Part shown: positions 1 through 5,341 of the stretch, piece after piece
Layout: each line of letters starts with the position of its first letter
Position numbering within the stretch: position 1 is the stretch's first letter
Source: an uncultured Candidatus Nitrosopelagicus sp.
GTDB lineage: Archaea; Thermoproteota; Nitrososphaeria; Nitrososphaerales; Nitrosopumilaceae
Assembly (NCBI GenBank): GCA_937896695.1
Contig: CALBOT010000057.1
Span: 1 to 12,626 of the forward strand
Reading direction: 5' to 3'
Length of the DNA: 12,626 nucleotides
The notes under the pieces: generated by a model
The model's database searches: none
Told to the model about the DNA's origin: nothing
The model's input: only the letters and a program-made list of their open reading frames with translations
Made by a program: the position numbers and the translations under genes

Positions 1-299
1 GTTTCTTCACTAGCCACCAAAGCATCAACATTACCTTCAATTACTGCAGGACCAAAATCATCATCTAACTTTACAATTTCAAATAAACAATTAGGAAATT
101 TTTCATGAATGATTTTTTCCAAATTTTCAAATCTTTTTTCAAAATTATTGTTAATCTTTTTTCCATGTTTTGAAATATAATCATCGGATGTCAATCCTAT
201 TATTATTTTTCCAGAAATGGATACTGCTTTTTGAATTAACGCTATATGACCAACATGAATAATATCAAATGTCCCACCCAATGCAGTTAATCTAAACAT
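1..299 (-). CDS. coaD: Phosphopantetheine adenylyltransferase, CoaD type (partial, C-terminus outside window)
   Basis: This nucleotidyltransferase transfers AMP from ATP to 4'-phosphopantetheine, the penultimate step of coenzyme A synthesis, in the cytoplasm. I translated the minus strand by hand: the frame opens at ATG 297-299 and stays open to the window edge (99 residues visible). The N-terminus reads MFRLTALGGTFDIIHVGH, with the cytidylyltransferase-like signature GGTFD...H-x-G-H (His15, His18), followed by a Rossmann strand and GLTSDDYISK, as in archaeal CoaD (about 150-160 residues in full). A TATA-like element centred about 26 bp upstream of the ATG suggests a leaderless mRNA. The family is clear from the motif. 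The exact substrate is inferred from archaeal homologues, since other nucleotidyltransferases share the fold. Confidence 0.85.
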   Translation of the reverse strand, partial: MFRLTALGGTFDIIHVGHIALIQKAVSISGKIIIGLTSDDYISKHGKKINNNFEKRFENLEKIIHEKFPNCLFEIVKLDDDFGPAVIEGNVDALVASEE

Positions 300-318
300 C
301 ACGTATAGAGACAGTCAT

Positions 319-331
319 GTTTAACATAAAC
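319..331 (-). promoter_or_regulatory. Probable TATA element of coaD
   Basis: The segment gtttaacataaac is AT-rich and nearly palindromic (GTTTA-ACA-TAAAC). It is centred 26 bp upstream of the coaD ATG, the spacing seen at most genes in this window. Confidence 0.4.
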
Positions 332-415
332 TCTCGGATTTTCTAAAATGACATGAATATCTAATAATATTGAATTAGAGAAAAATAAAATAAGTAAAAA
401 GAGTTTGATAGAAGA

Positions 416-523
416 TTATCTTCTTTTTCGCATTCCAGTAATTGCGAACCAGTAAACTAGTCCTGGTGCTAGACCAACAATTAGTGGAATCCAAACTGCT
501 ATTGAGGCTTCATAACCTGCCAT
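416..523 (-). CDS. Small single-helix membrane protein, 35 aa
   Basis: A short minus-strand frame runs from ATG 521-523 to TAA 416-418. The product begins MAGYEASIAVWIPLIVGLAP, continues as a hydrophobic helix (about residues 7-28) and ends with the basic tail MRKRR, which predicts an N-out, C-in single-span membrane peptide. A TATA box (546-553 on the plus strand) is centred 26-27 bp upstream of the ATG, exactly the leaderless arrangement of the larger genes here. That is the main reason to regard it as real. Many small membrane peptides are accessory subunits of respiratory or oxygenase complexes, but I do not recognise the family and assign no function. The region downstream to coaD (300-415) has no other visible gene. 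Confidence 0.6.
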   Translation of the reverse strand: MAGYEASIAVWIPLIVGLAPGLVYWFAITGMRKRR

Positions 524-545
524 AGTAATTTTCCTATATCAATGA

Positions 546-553
546 TATTTAAA
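546..553 (-). promoter_or_regulatory. TATA box of the 35-aa membrane protein gene
   Basis: On the minus strand this reads TTTAAATA, close to the archaeal TATA consensus. It is centred 26.5 bp from the ATG at 523, so transcription should begin at or near the start codon. Confidence 0.6.
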
Positions 554-597
554 TCCACCTTCAGGTTCGATATTCGAAAGTGATCGTTAATAAAAAA

Positions 598-674
598 TGG
601 TGGACTCGAGGGGATTTGAACCCCTGACCCCTCGCGTGCAAGGCGAGTATTCTACCAGTCTAAACTACAAGCCC
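598..674 (-). tRNA. tRNA-Ala (TGC)
   Basis: The minus strand folds as a complete cloverleaf. Acceptor GGGCTTG (668-674) pairs with CGAGTCC, the discriminator is A (601), and CCA appears to be encoded (598-600). The anticodon arm is CTCGC-CTTGCAC-GCGAG with anticodon TGC. The T arm is CAGGGGTTCAAATCCCCT-like with the conserved TTCAAAT loop. No intron is visible. A T-rich tract follows and may terminate transcription. Confidence 0.95.
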
Positions 675-732
675 AATAACTGCTTGAATAATCATGAGAG
701 TTTAATTGTTGTCTTTTGGAATATCTGTAATC

Positions 733-740
733 CTTTTATT
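733..740 (+). promoter_or_regulatory. Probable TATA element of the redoxin gene
   Basis: The sequence cttttatt is centred 26-27 bp upstream of ATG 763. This supports 763 rather than the upstream TTG at 706 as the start. Confidence 0.4.
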
Positions 741-762
741 TGTTATACAAATTGATTTTTTT

Positions 763-1320
763 ATGGCAAAAATGGAATCAGTTATTTCATTAAAAACTGG
801 AGATAGTGCACCAGAATTTAATCTAAAAGGCATTGATGATCAAATGCATTCTCTAAATGATTACTCGAAGAAAGGATTATTGGTAATTTTCATGTGTAAT
901 CATTGTCCATTTGTAAAAGCAAAGATTGAGGCAATTAAAGAATTACATGATAAATTCAAAGATGACATTTCAATTGTTGGTATAAACAGCAATGATTCTG
1001 TAAAATATCCAGACGACGATTTTGATAGTATGAAAACTGTTGCTAAAGAAAAGGGTCTAGAAATCGATTATTTGGTAGATGAAACTCAAGAAATTGCTAA
1101 AAAATATGGAGCTGTTTGTACACCAGATCCATTCCTATTTGATTCGGAAAAAAAATTAATCTTTCATGGAAGAATAGATGATGCAATGAACCCAGAAGCA
1201 GAAGTAAGTGAAAAAGTAATGATAAACAATATTCAAAAATTCTTAGAAGGGCAAAAAATTGAAAAAGATTTTGACCCTTCAATTGGATGCTCAATCAAGT
1301 GGAAAGAACAGCAAACTTAA
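763..1320 (+). CDS. Thioredoxin-like redoxin (AhpC/TSA-type), 185 aa
   Basis: This is a cytoplasmic thiol-disulfide protein of the thioredoxin-fold redoxin class, probably acting in thiol redox balance or peroxide defence. From ATG 763 the product opens MAKMESVISLKTGDSAPEF. It has the redoxin N-terminal strand region, the active-site motif FMCNHCPFVKAK (Cys45 and Cys48, a CxxC arrangement), then GINSND and GAVCTPDPFLFD with Cys119 and the probable cis-proline Pro121. The frame can be extended to a TTG at 706, but that adds a hydrophobic stretch encoded by the likely promoter, so I prefer 763. There is no signal peptide with this start. Its reductant and substrate cannot be read from sequence. 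It is flanked by tRNA-Ala and tRNA-Ile, with no operon partners. Confidence 0.85.
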   Translation: MAKMESVISLKTGDSAPEFNLKGIDDQMHSLNDYSKKGLLVIFMCNHCPFVKAKIEAIKELHDKFKDDISIVGINSNDSVKYPDDDFDSMKTVAKEKGLEIDYLVDETQEIAKKYGAVCTPDPFLFDSEKKLIFHGRIDDAMNPEAEVSEKVMINNIQKFLEGQKIEKDFDPSIGCSIKWKEQQT

Positions 1321-1330
1321 ATGACCAAAT

Positions 1331-1348
1331 CCTCGAAAATTTTCGAGG
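1331..1348. repeat. Perfect 18-bp palindrome abutting tRNA-Ile
   Basis: CCTCGAAAATTTTCGAGG is a perfect inverted repeat. It begins 10 bp after the redoxin stop codon and includes the first two bases of tRNA-Ile. It may form a terminator-type hairpin in the redoxin transcript or a processing structure in the tRNA leader. The function is inferred. Confidence 0.6.
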
Positions 1349-1421
1349 GCTCGTAGCTCAGCTTGGCTAGAGCGTTCGACTGATAATCGAAAGGCCATGA
1401 GTTCGAATCTCATCGGGCCCA
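1347..1421 (+). tRNA. tRNA-Ile (GAT)
   Basis: A full cloverleaf is visible. Acceptor GGGCTCG pairs with CGGGCCC, the D arm is GCTC...GAGC, and the anticodon arm is TTCGA-CTGATAA-TCGAA with anticodon GAT. The T arm is ATGAG-TTCGAAT-CTCAT and the discriminator is A at 1421. No CCA is encoded and no intron is seen. Its 5' end overlaps the palindrome at 1331-1348. Confidence 0.95.
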
Positions 1422-1429
1422 TTAATTTA

Positions 1430-2320
1430 CTATGAATTTTCGTATTTTGTGTTAGACCATTGAAGAATATCTTCAAGTTTTGGTGCGGACAAATCACCTT
1501 TAATTTTGACTTTTTTTCCAGTCTTTCCAGATAATACAATAAAGAGATTATTTTCAGGTTTTTCCTTTACAGAATAAAATGAATCAGAAATAAACTTTAA
1601 TCCTTCTTCAGTTTGAGAAAACACAATAATTATCATTACACCTTCTTTTGACTTCCAAGTTTTTGAGAGTAATTTTCTTAGTTCAAGATCAAATAACACA
1701 TCAATTGATGAAGAAATATCACCAATCGAAAATACATTCCAATTTTGAGAACGAAATGCGGCTGCGGCAGATTCAGATAATAACAAAGATTCAGAATCTG
1801 CGGACATTATTATGACATTTCTCCCAGAATCAGGAGGACTAGAATGATGAGTAATCATTTGAATAGAATTCAATATTATACCAGTCATCAATTGTTCTTC
1901 AGATTTTCCAATCTTTCCATCATCAAATAATTTTTGAATGTGAGGAATTGTCGGGATGATAATTTCGGTAATGATTTTATCCATTTTTGCTTTAGAATTT
2001 ATGCAGTTTTTTATTAGATTGTAAACTGGTCTTTCATTACAATCAATTACATGTGAAAGAAATTTTTCATGTACAAGAAAATAATCATCTGGGAAATTTA
2101 GTTGTTCTACATCCTCATCAACAAACCACAAGTTCAGGTTTCCAATATTTTTCTGTGTTATGGTTCCCTCTGCAGCAAATTTATTTAGATACTTAGACAT
2201 GGTTACTCGATTAATTCCAAGCTTGTCAGAAATTTCAACTCCAGATATTCCAGATTTTGATGAGTGAAGTAACTTTATCAGACGGAATTTTATTTCAGTT
2301 TCATCATAACCGCGAGCCAT
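1430..2320 (-). CDS. Winged-helix transcriptional regulator with a degenerate cobalamin-binding-like module, 296 aa
   Basis: The N-terminus (about residues 8-70) is a winged helix-turn-helix, with the recognition region VEISDKLGINRVTMSKYLNK, so it is probably a DNA-binding regulator. Residues about 95-158 resemble the helical cap that precedes cobalamin-binding domains (IIIPTIPHIQKLFDDGKIG followed by EEQLMTG). Residues about 165-270 resemble a Rossmann-type domain (NVIIMSADSESLLLSESAAA...NWNVFSIG). The B12-ligand motif DxHxxG is not present: the aligned stretch is DSESLLL, without histidine. It may therefore have lost cobalamin binding or sense something else. The ATG at 2320 lies 26-27 bp from a TATA box, so the mRNA is probably leaderless. 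It is divergent from the gene at 2449. The wHTH call is firm. The B12-like fold is inferred from pattern similarity and needs structural comparison. Confidence 0.65.
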   Translation of the reverse strand: MARGYDETEIKFRLIKLLHSSKSGISGVEISDKLGINRVTMSKYLNKFAAEGTITQKNIGNLNLWFVDEDVEQLNFPDDYFLVHEKFLSHVIDCNERPVYNLIKNCINSKAKMDKIITEIIIPTIPHIQKLFDDGKIGKSEEQLMTGIILNSIQMITHHSSPPDSGRNVIIMSADSESLLLSESAAAAFRSQNWNVFSIGDISSSIDVLFDLELRKLLSKTWKSKEGVMIIIVFSQTEEGLKFISDSFYSVKEKPENNLFIVLSGKTGKKVKIKGDLSAPKLEDILQWSNTKYENS

Positions 2321-2342
2321 ATGAAAATACTAGATATCTATC

Positions 2343-2350
2343 GTATAAAG
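2343..2350 (-). promoter_or_regulatory. TATA box of the winged-helix regulator
   Basis: The minus strand reads CTTTATAC, centred 26.5 bp upstream of the ATG at 2320. Confidence 0.5.
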
Positions 2351-2407
2351 TCTAATTATGACAGAAAATGATTTACTCATAAGGTAACAAATTTCACTGA
2401 AAAAACA

Positions 2408-2415
2408 TTATATAC
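2408..2415 (+). promoter_or_regulatory. TATA box of the gene at 2449
   Basis: TTATATAC predicts a transcription start near 2438. That places the ATG at 2416 inside the promoter and leaves about 10 nt of leader before ATG 2449. Confidence 0.6.
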
Positions 2416-2418
2416 ATG

Positions 2419-2432
2419 GTACTTCAAAGTAC
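2419..2432. promoter_or_regulatory. Inverted repeat between TATA box and transcription start (candidate operator)
   Basis: GTACTTCAAAGTAC has perfect 6-bp arms around a 2-bp centre. It lies just downstream of the TATA box at 2408-2415, where a bound repressor would block initiation. The operator role is inferred from position only. Confidence 0.4.
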
Positions 2433-2448
2433 GGTAAGAGAAGGTAAA

Positions 2449-2835
2449 ATGCCAAAACCAGGATTCAAATCAATTACAATTTCAGAACAAGTTTACGAAA
2501 AGTTCTACGACGTTTATGAAAAGAACAAAGAAAAACTAACAATGAAAGGAGTGAATAGTTTTGCCGGCTATATCACATACATGTTAGAAGATTCAATGTT
2601 AAAAGACAAGACATTTGCAAAATATGCTCCAAAATTAGAATTAATGTCAATCGAGGATGACAGAGTTATTTTGAAAAATAACATTCAAAATAGAATTGCA
2701 GAAGTTGTTTTCCAAAGAGGCGAGTTATACTGCCAATTATGTGAGGCAAAAGATTGTCACTGTATAGGTTATGTCTGGTCAATACCAGAAATTTATGAGA
2801 AATTAAATTCCAAAGGTCTCAGAAATCATAGATAA
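2449..2835 (+). CDS. Small putative DNA-binding protein with a C-terminal Cys/His cluster, 128 aa
   Basis: The product begins MPKPGFKSITISEQVYEKF, a short strand followed by two helices (about residues 5-50), which looks like a ribbon-helix-helix or CopG-like DNA-binding start. The C-terminal part carries a compact Cys/His cluster (YCQLCEAKDCHCIGY: Cys95, Cys98, Cys103, His104, Cys105) suited to one zinc ion. I choose ATG 2449 because the frame's earlier ATG at 2416 directly follows the TATA box. An AAGGT just upstream could act as a weak ribosome-binding site. The gene is divergent from the wHTH regulator and ends 2 bp short of tRNA-Leu on the other strand. It resembles conserved thaumarchaeal proteins of unknown function. 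A regulatory, possibly autoregulatory, role is inferred. Confidence 0.6.
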   Translation: MPKPGFKSITISEQVYEKFYDVYEKNKEKLTMKGVNSFAGYITYMLEDSMLKDKTFAKYAPKLELMSIEDDRVILKNNIQNRIAEVVFQRGELYCQLCEAKDCHCIGYVWSIPEIYEKLNSKGLRNHR

Positions 2836-2882
2836 AGTGGAGGGGGAGGGATTCGAACCCTCGAACTCCTGAGAGACGGGAT

Positions 2883-2898
2883 CACCCATTATTATGAT
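2883..2898 (-). other. Canonical tRNA intron (position 37/38) in tRNA-Leu
   Basis: The 16-nt segment ATCATAATAATGGGTG interrupts the anticodon arm directly after G37. The flanks can form a GATCA/TGATC helix, compatible with a relaxed bulge-helix-bulge for the archaeal splicing endonuclease. Boundaries could shift by 1-2 nt because of repeated bases at the ends. Confidence 0.75.
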
Positions 2899-2916
2899 CT
2901 TAAGTCCCGCGTGTCC

Positions 2917-2932
2917 AAAAGCATAATGCTTT
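2917..2932 (-). other. Apparent non-canonical intron in the D loop of tRNA-Leu
   Basis: About 16 nt (AAAGCATTATGCTTTT on the minus strand) split the D arm between GGCCAAAG and GGACAC. The insert is a near-perfect hairpin flanked by CCAA/TTGG, which would extend the helix, as expected for a splicing endonuclease substrate. Exact ends are uncertain by a few bases. Confidence 0.6.
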
Positions 2933-3030
2933 CTTTGGCCAGGCTTGACTACCCCTCCACTAGAAAGACAACAATTTGCGAGAAATTTAACAGTTGGTGT
3001 TGAGAAAAAAGTAATCAAGAATTATAAGGA

Positions 3031-3045
3031 TTCCAAATATTGGAA
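3031..3045. repeat. Small palindrome upstream of tRNA-Thr
   Basis: TTCCAAATATTGGAA is an inverted repeat with 6-bp arms and a 3-bp centre. It lies 8 bp before tRNA-Thr and just after an AT-rich TATA-like stretch (attataagg). It would overlap the expected transcription start. Confidence 0.4.
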
Positions 3046-3052
3046 AATTTAT

Positions 3053-3126
3053 GCTTCGATAGCTCAGCCTGGTAGAGCGTTACATTGGTAATGTAAAGGT
3101 CGTGGGTTCAGATCCCGCTCGAAGCT
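3053..3126 (+). tRNA. tRNA-Thr (GGT)
   Basis: The cloverleaf has acceptor GCTTCGA pairing with TCGAAGC, D arm GCTC...GAGC, anticodon arm TTACA-TTGGTAA-TGTAA with anticodon GGT, and T arm GTGGG-TTCAGAT-CCCGC. The discriminator is T at 3126. No intron or encoded CCA is seen. Its last base is immediately followed by the stop codon of the convergent methyltransferase gene. Confidence 0.95.
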
Positions 3127-3990
3127 TTAATAGTTTTTTATTATGATTTCCTTATGACCAGTACGTTTTTTTGAATTCGAATTGATTGCTCGATTTGCAT
3201 TTATTGAAGAAATTTTCCAATGTTTTTCTGAAAAATAATCTTTTACAACTTTTGAATTTGAATTTGAGAGCAATACATGACAACCTTTTGAATTTAAATT
3301 ATTTGCCACAGTCACTAATCTCTCAAGGTCATCTTCAGTGAAATCTCGATGAGTGTAGCTAGTGAAATTAGCAGTACTACTGATTGGCTGATATGGAGGA
3401 TCAAAATATATCAAATCACCCTTTTTGGCATCATCCAATACTGCTTCAAAACCTCTACACGAAATTTTGATTTTTTCAGATTGTAGAATTTTACTGACCG
3501 CCATTAAATTTTCTTTGTTTACAATATTTGGATTTGTGTATCTACCGAGAGGTACATTGAATTGACCTTTTTTGTTTACACGATATAATCCATTAAAACA
3601 AGTTCTATTGAGGAAAATTAATCTAGATACTTTTTCGATTTGTTGTTTTGGTTCTTGTTTTCTCACATAGTAATAATATTCTGCAGAATCATTATGATAA
3701 TTCTTAGAGTGATTTTCTAAAGACTCTATGAGTTTCCCGAGTTTATCACGAATTGTAACATATGCCAAAATCAAATCAGAATTGAAATCAGATACATTAC
3801 ATGACAATTTTGGCTTTTTTGATAATAGGTTAAACATCACAGCACCGCCACCTAAAAATGGCTCATGGTATTTACCAAATTGTTTTGGAAAATTATTTTC
3901 CAGTTCTTGCATAAGCTGTCTTTTTCCCCCAACCCATTTTACAAATGGTTTTGGTTCCGATATTGTAATTTGTCTATATTCCTGTGCCAA
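3127..3990 (-). CDS. Dam-like (D12 class) DNA N6-adenine methyltransferase, 287 aa
   Basis: This enzyme transfers a methyl group from S-adenosylmethionine to adenine N6 in a short DNA site. The visible signatures of the D12/Dam (alpha-class) family are KPFVKWVGGKRQL (residues 14-26, motif X), HEPFLGGGAVMF (42-53, the FxGxG SAM site), NRTCFNGLYRVN (128-139) and the catalytic DPPY at 197-200. The length is normal and the enzyme looks intact. The likely start is TTG 3988-3990, because a stop closes the frame a few codons upstream and the next Met falls after motif X. No restriction endonuclease gene is nearby, so it looks like an orphan methyltransferase. GATC specificity is usual for close relatives but not proven. 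Its stop abuts tRNA-Thr, a common integration site, so acquisition by transfer is possible. Confidence 0.9.
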   Translation of the reverse strand: MAQEYRQITISEPKPFVKWVGGKRQLMQELENNFPKQFGKYHEPFLGGGAVMFNLLSKKPKLSCNVSDFNSDLILAYVTIRDKLGKLIESLENHSKNYHNDSAEYYYYVRKQEPKQQIEKVSRLIFLNRTCFNGLYRVNKKGQFNVPLGRYTNPNIVNKENLMAVSKILQSEKIKISCRGFEAVLDDAKKGDLIYFDPPYQPISSTANFTSYTHRDFTEDDLERLVTVANNLNSKGCHVLLSNSNSKVVKDYFSEKHWKISSINANRAINSNSKKRTGHKEIIIKNY

Positions 3991-4079
3991 GGTTACTTTC
4001 TTTCATAATCAGGTTTTCTCTAGCCAAGTGAATCTATGATCACCAAGTGTGAAGAATTAATTGATTTACGGGAAATAGC

Positions 4080-4087
4080 TTAAATAC
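4080..4087. promoter_or_regulatory. TATA-like element in the methyltransferase-amoA gap
   Basis: TTAAATAC (plus) reads GTATTTAA on the other strand, so the direction is ambiguous. On the minus strand it would give the methyltransferase a leader of roughly 65 nt. On the plus strand it would start a transcript near 4110 running antisense into amoA. The 178-bp gap (3991-4168) holds no other recognisable gene. Confidence 0.35.
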
Positions 4088-4168
4088 AAATTTCGTTTTT
4101 TGGTTATTTCATCGATAAGGCACAGCCTAAATGGTGTTCAATAAAATGAAAAGAGGAAATGGGTTTTT

Positions 4169-4819
4169 CTAATCCCACTTTGACCAAGCGGCCATCCATC
4201 TGTATGTCCATGTTGTAAGTTTACAACCTAGAGCCGCAAATGTACAGGCTAATACTGCTCCAGCACCGGCACCAAGTGCAACAGGGCTGTTGTAGAATTT
4301 ACCTACCTGCGGTTCTATTGGGGTCATGTATGGTGGTAACGTTGGTCTTGGATACTTGAATGCAGTCTCTAGTGGGTCAGCCACTGTGATCAAATTGACC
4401 ATGTTGAATAGTGGCAATGACATTCCAACTAAAACTCCGCCGAACAGTATCAGAGAGTGCTTATTCTTCTTTGTTGCCCAGTATGCCAAGTCCAACAGCA
4501 TTGCTGATGGTAGCCAAACTGGTGTAACGATGAAGTCGTATGGGTAACCTAATGCAAACCATGCACCTTTTGCAATCCATGTATAGACTGTCATGATTAA
4601 TGCATAGTAAGTTGCGGTTCCTGGAACTCCAGTGAAGGTGAGATAGTAACACGCACCTACAGTGAGCATAAGTGTTTGAGATATTGAGAATACTACAAAC
4701 GATGTCCAGGCCCAATCAGTATAGAAGATGTAGTCACCCGCATTGATTGTTAGCAAAGTTGAGTTGACTGCGACTACTACTATGAATAAGTAGTGAGTAC
4801 ATCGTCTAAGCCAGACCAT
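4169..4819 (-). CDS. amoA: Ammonia monooxygenase subunit A, 216 aa
   Basis: AmoA is an integral membrane subunit of archaeal ammonia monooxygenase, the copper enzyme that oxidises ammonia to hydroxylamine. The sequence is the classic archaeal AmoA: it opens MVWLRRCTHYLFIVVVAVNS and contains YIFYTDWAWTSF, GVPGTATYYA, PYDFIVTPVWLPSAMLLD and a C-terminus ending AAWSKWD. About five to six hydrophobic spans are visible. The length of 216 is the family norm. A TATA box is centred 25-26 bp upstream of the ATG, so the mRNA is probably leaderless. A terminator-like hairpin lies between amoX and this promoter, so it can be transcribed alone. The T-rich stretch after its stop (CCTCTTTTCATTTT on the minus strand) may terminate it. 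Confidence 0.98.
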   Translation of the reverse strand: MVWLRRCTHYLFIVVVAVNSTLLTINAGDYIFYTDWAWTSFVVFSISQTLMLTVGACYYLTFTGVPGTATYYALIMTVYTWIAKGAWFALGYPYDFIVTPVWLPSAMLLDLAYWATKKNKHSLILFGGVLVGMSLPLFNMVNLITVADPLETAFKYPRPTLPPYMTPIEPQVGKFYNSPVALGAGAGAVLACTFAALGCKLTTWTYRWMAAWSKWD

Positions 4820-4840
4820 GAAAATATTCCTGTCGGTTAG

Positions 4841-4848
4841 TATATAAA
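4841..4848 (-). promoter_or_regulatory. TATA box of amoA
   Basis: The minus strand reads TTTATATA, a strong archaeal TATA box, centred about 25.5 bp upstream of the amoA ATG. Confidence 0.7.
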
Positions 4849-4869
4849 AATTTGGGAATATATCGAGAT

Positions 4870-4879
4870 CGTGCGCACG
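4870..4879. promoter_or_regulatory. GC-rich palindrome upstream of the amoA TATA box
   Basis: CGTGCGCACG is a perfect 10-bp palindrome in otherwise AT-rich intergenic DNA. It lies about 20 bp upstream of the amoA TATA box, where archaeal activators often bind. The function is inferred. Confidence 0.35.
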
Positions 4880-4895
4880 TAACCGTGACTAGAAT

Positions 4896-4922
4896 AGATA
4901 AAAGGGAAAGTCCTTTAGGACT
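4896..4922 (-). terminator. Hairpin plus T-rich tract after amoX
   Basis: AGTCCTTTAGGACT (4909-4922) has perfect 6-bp arms with a 2-base loop. On the minus strand it is followed by TTTCCCTTTTATC. It begins 8 bp after the amoX stop codon and precedes the amoA promoter, so it should end the amoX transcript. Confidence 0.55.
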
Positions 4923-4930
4923 AAGTTTGA

Positions 4931-5293
4931 TTATTTTCCTACGAACATAACGATGAATAGTGTACCTGCGGTAACTCCGGCTAATACTCCACCGACTATT
5001 CCGTTACTCTTCTTAGTTGTTCCTTCTTCCATTACTTTGACACAGAAGAGGTAACCAATTGCTTCTATAATGGTCAGGACGATAAATGCATAATGTCCGC
5101 TTGGTGTAGGATATGCCCAAGGATATACGAAGTATCCTGCTGCAGTACCACCAAATGTTGCTAGCCATGCTGCGATAAATGATGCAGTGATCATTCCAGT
5201 CATGTTTTCAACACGACGACCAATCATTTTCTCGACGTCAGCAGAACCTGCTCCGCCTCCGCCGCCTGATCCAAATCCTTTTGGAAGTGTCAT
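4931..5293 (-). CDS. amoX: Ammonia monooxygenase subunit AmoX, 120 aa
   Basis: AmoX is a small membrane protein found in archaeal AMO clusters between amoA and amoC, and is regarded as a subunit of the archaeal enzyme. The product has a glycine-rich start (GFGSGGGGGAGSADVEKM), then hydrophobic spans around residues 34-56, 69-83 and 99-117. Bacterial AMO and pMMO have no equivalent. Position, size and neighbours match archaeal amoX closely. A TATA element is centred about 27 bp before the ATG, and a pair of 8-bp direct repeats lies further upstream. The fold suggests a structural role, since no metal-binding motif is visible. Confidence 0.92.
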   Translation of the reverse strand: MTLPKGFGSGGGGGAGSADVEKMIGRRVENMTGMITASFIAAWLATFGGTAAGYFVYPWAYPTPSGHYAFIVLTIIEAIGYLFCVKVMEEGTTKKSNGIVGGVLAGVTAGTLFIVMFVGK

Positions 5294-5316
5294 ATAGAAT
5301 TATCAGTCGACAGAAT

Positions 5317-5324
5317 CTATTAAA
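5317..5324 (-). promoter_or_regulatory. TATA box of amoX
   Basis: The minus strand reads TTTAATAG, centred 27.5 bp upstream of the amoX ATG. Confidence 0.5.
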
Positions 5325-5341
5325 GTCTTTCCTAGGTTCAG

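Larger units (their letters stand above)
2838..2958 (-). tRNA. tRNA-Leu (TAA) with two apparent introns
   Basis: On the minus strand, acceptor GGAGGGG (2952-2958) pairs with CCCCTCC (2839-2845) and the discriminator is A at 2838. The T arm is GAGGG-TTCGAAT-CCCTC. A long variable arm marks a type II tRNA. The anticodon loop CTTAAGA gives TAA, hence leucine. The gene is 121 nt. Removing a 16-nt insert after G37 (the canonical 37/38 intron position) restores CGGGA-loop-TCCCG, and removing about 16 nt from the D loop restores GTC/GAC pairing in the D stem. The remaining 89 nt is about normal for a type II tRNA. The exact D-arm splice sites are uncertain: about two extra bases remain between D and anticodon stems. 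No CCA is encoded. Confidence 0.85.

Noticed and set aside
706..762. N-terminal extension of the redoxin from TTG 706
   Set aside because: It would encode a hydrophobic lead, but the stretch contains the likely promoter, and ATG 763 fits both TATA spacing and the usual redoxin N-terminus.
1291..1539. Minus-strand open frame across tRNA-Ile
   Set aside because: It overlaps a clear tRNA and the end of the regulator gene, so it is not coding.
2416..2448. Upstream ATG start for the gene at 2449
   Set aside because: The ATG directly follows the TATA box and would lie upstream of the expected transcription start.
3728..4039. Plus-strand open frame opposite the methyltransferase
   Set aside because: It overlaps the well-supported methyltransferase motifs on the other strand and shows no family features.
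3100..4168. Integrated element with attachment site at tRNA-Thr
   Set aside because: I looked for a second copy of the tRNA-Thr 3' end near the methyltransferase start and saw none, and there is no integrase in the window.
4131..4172. 13-codon plus-strand frame before the amoA 3' end
   Set aside because: It is too short, lacks a ribosome-binding site or leaderless spacing, and overlaps the amoA terminus. A random frame is more likely.
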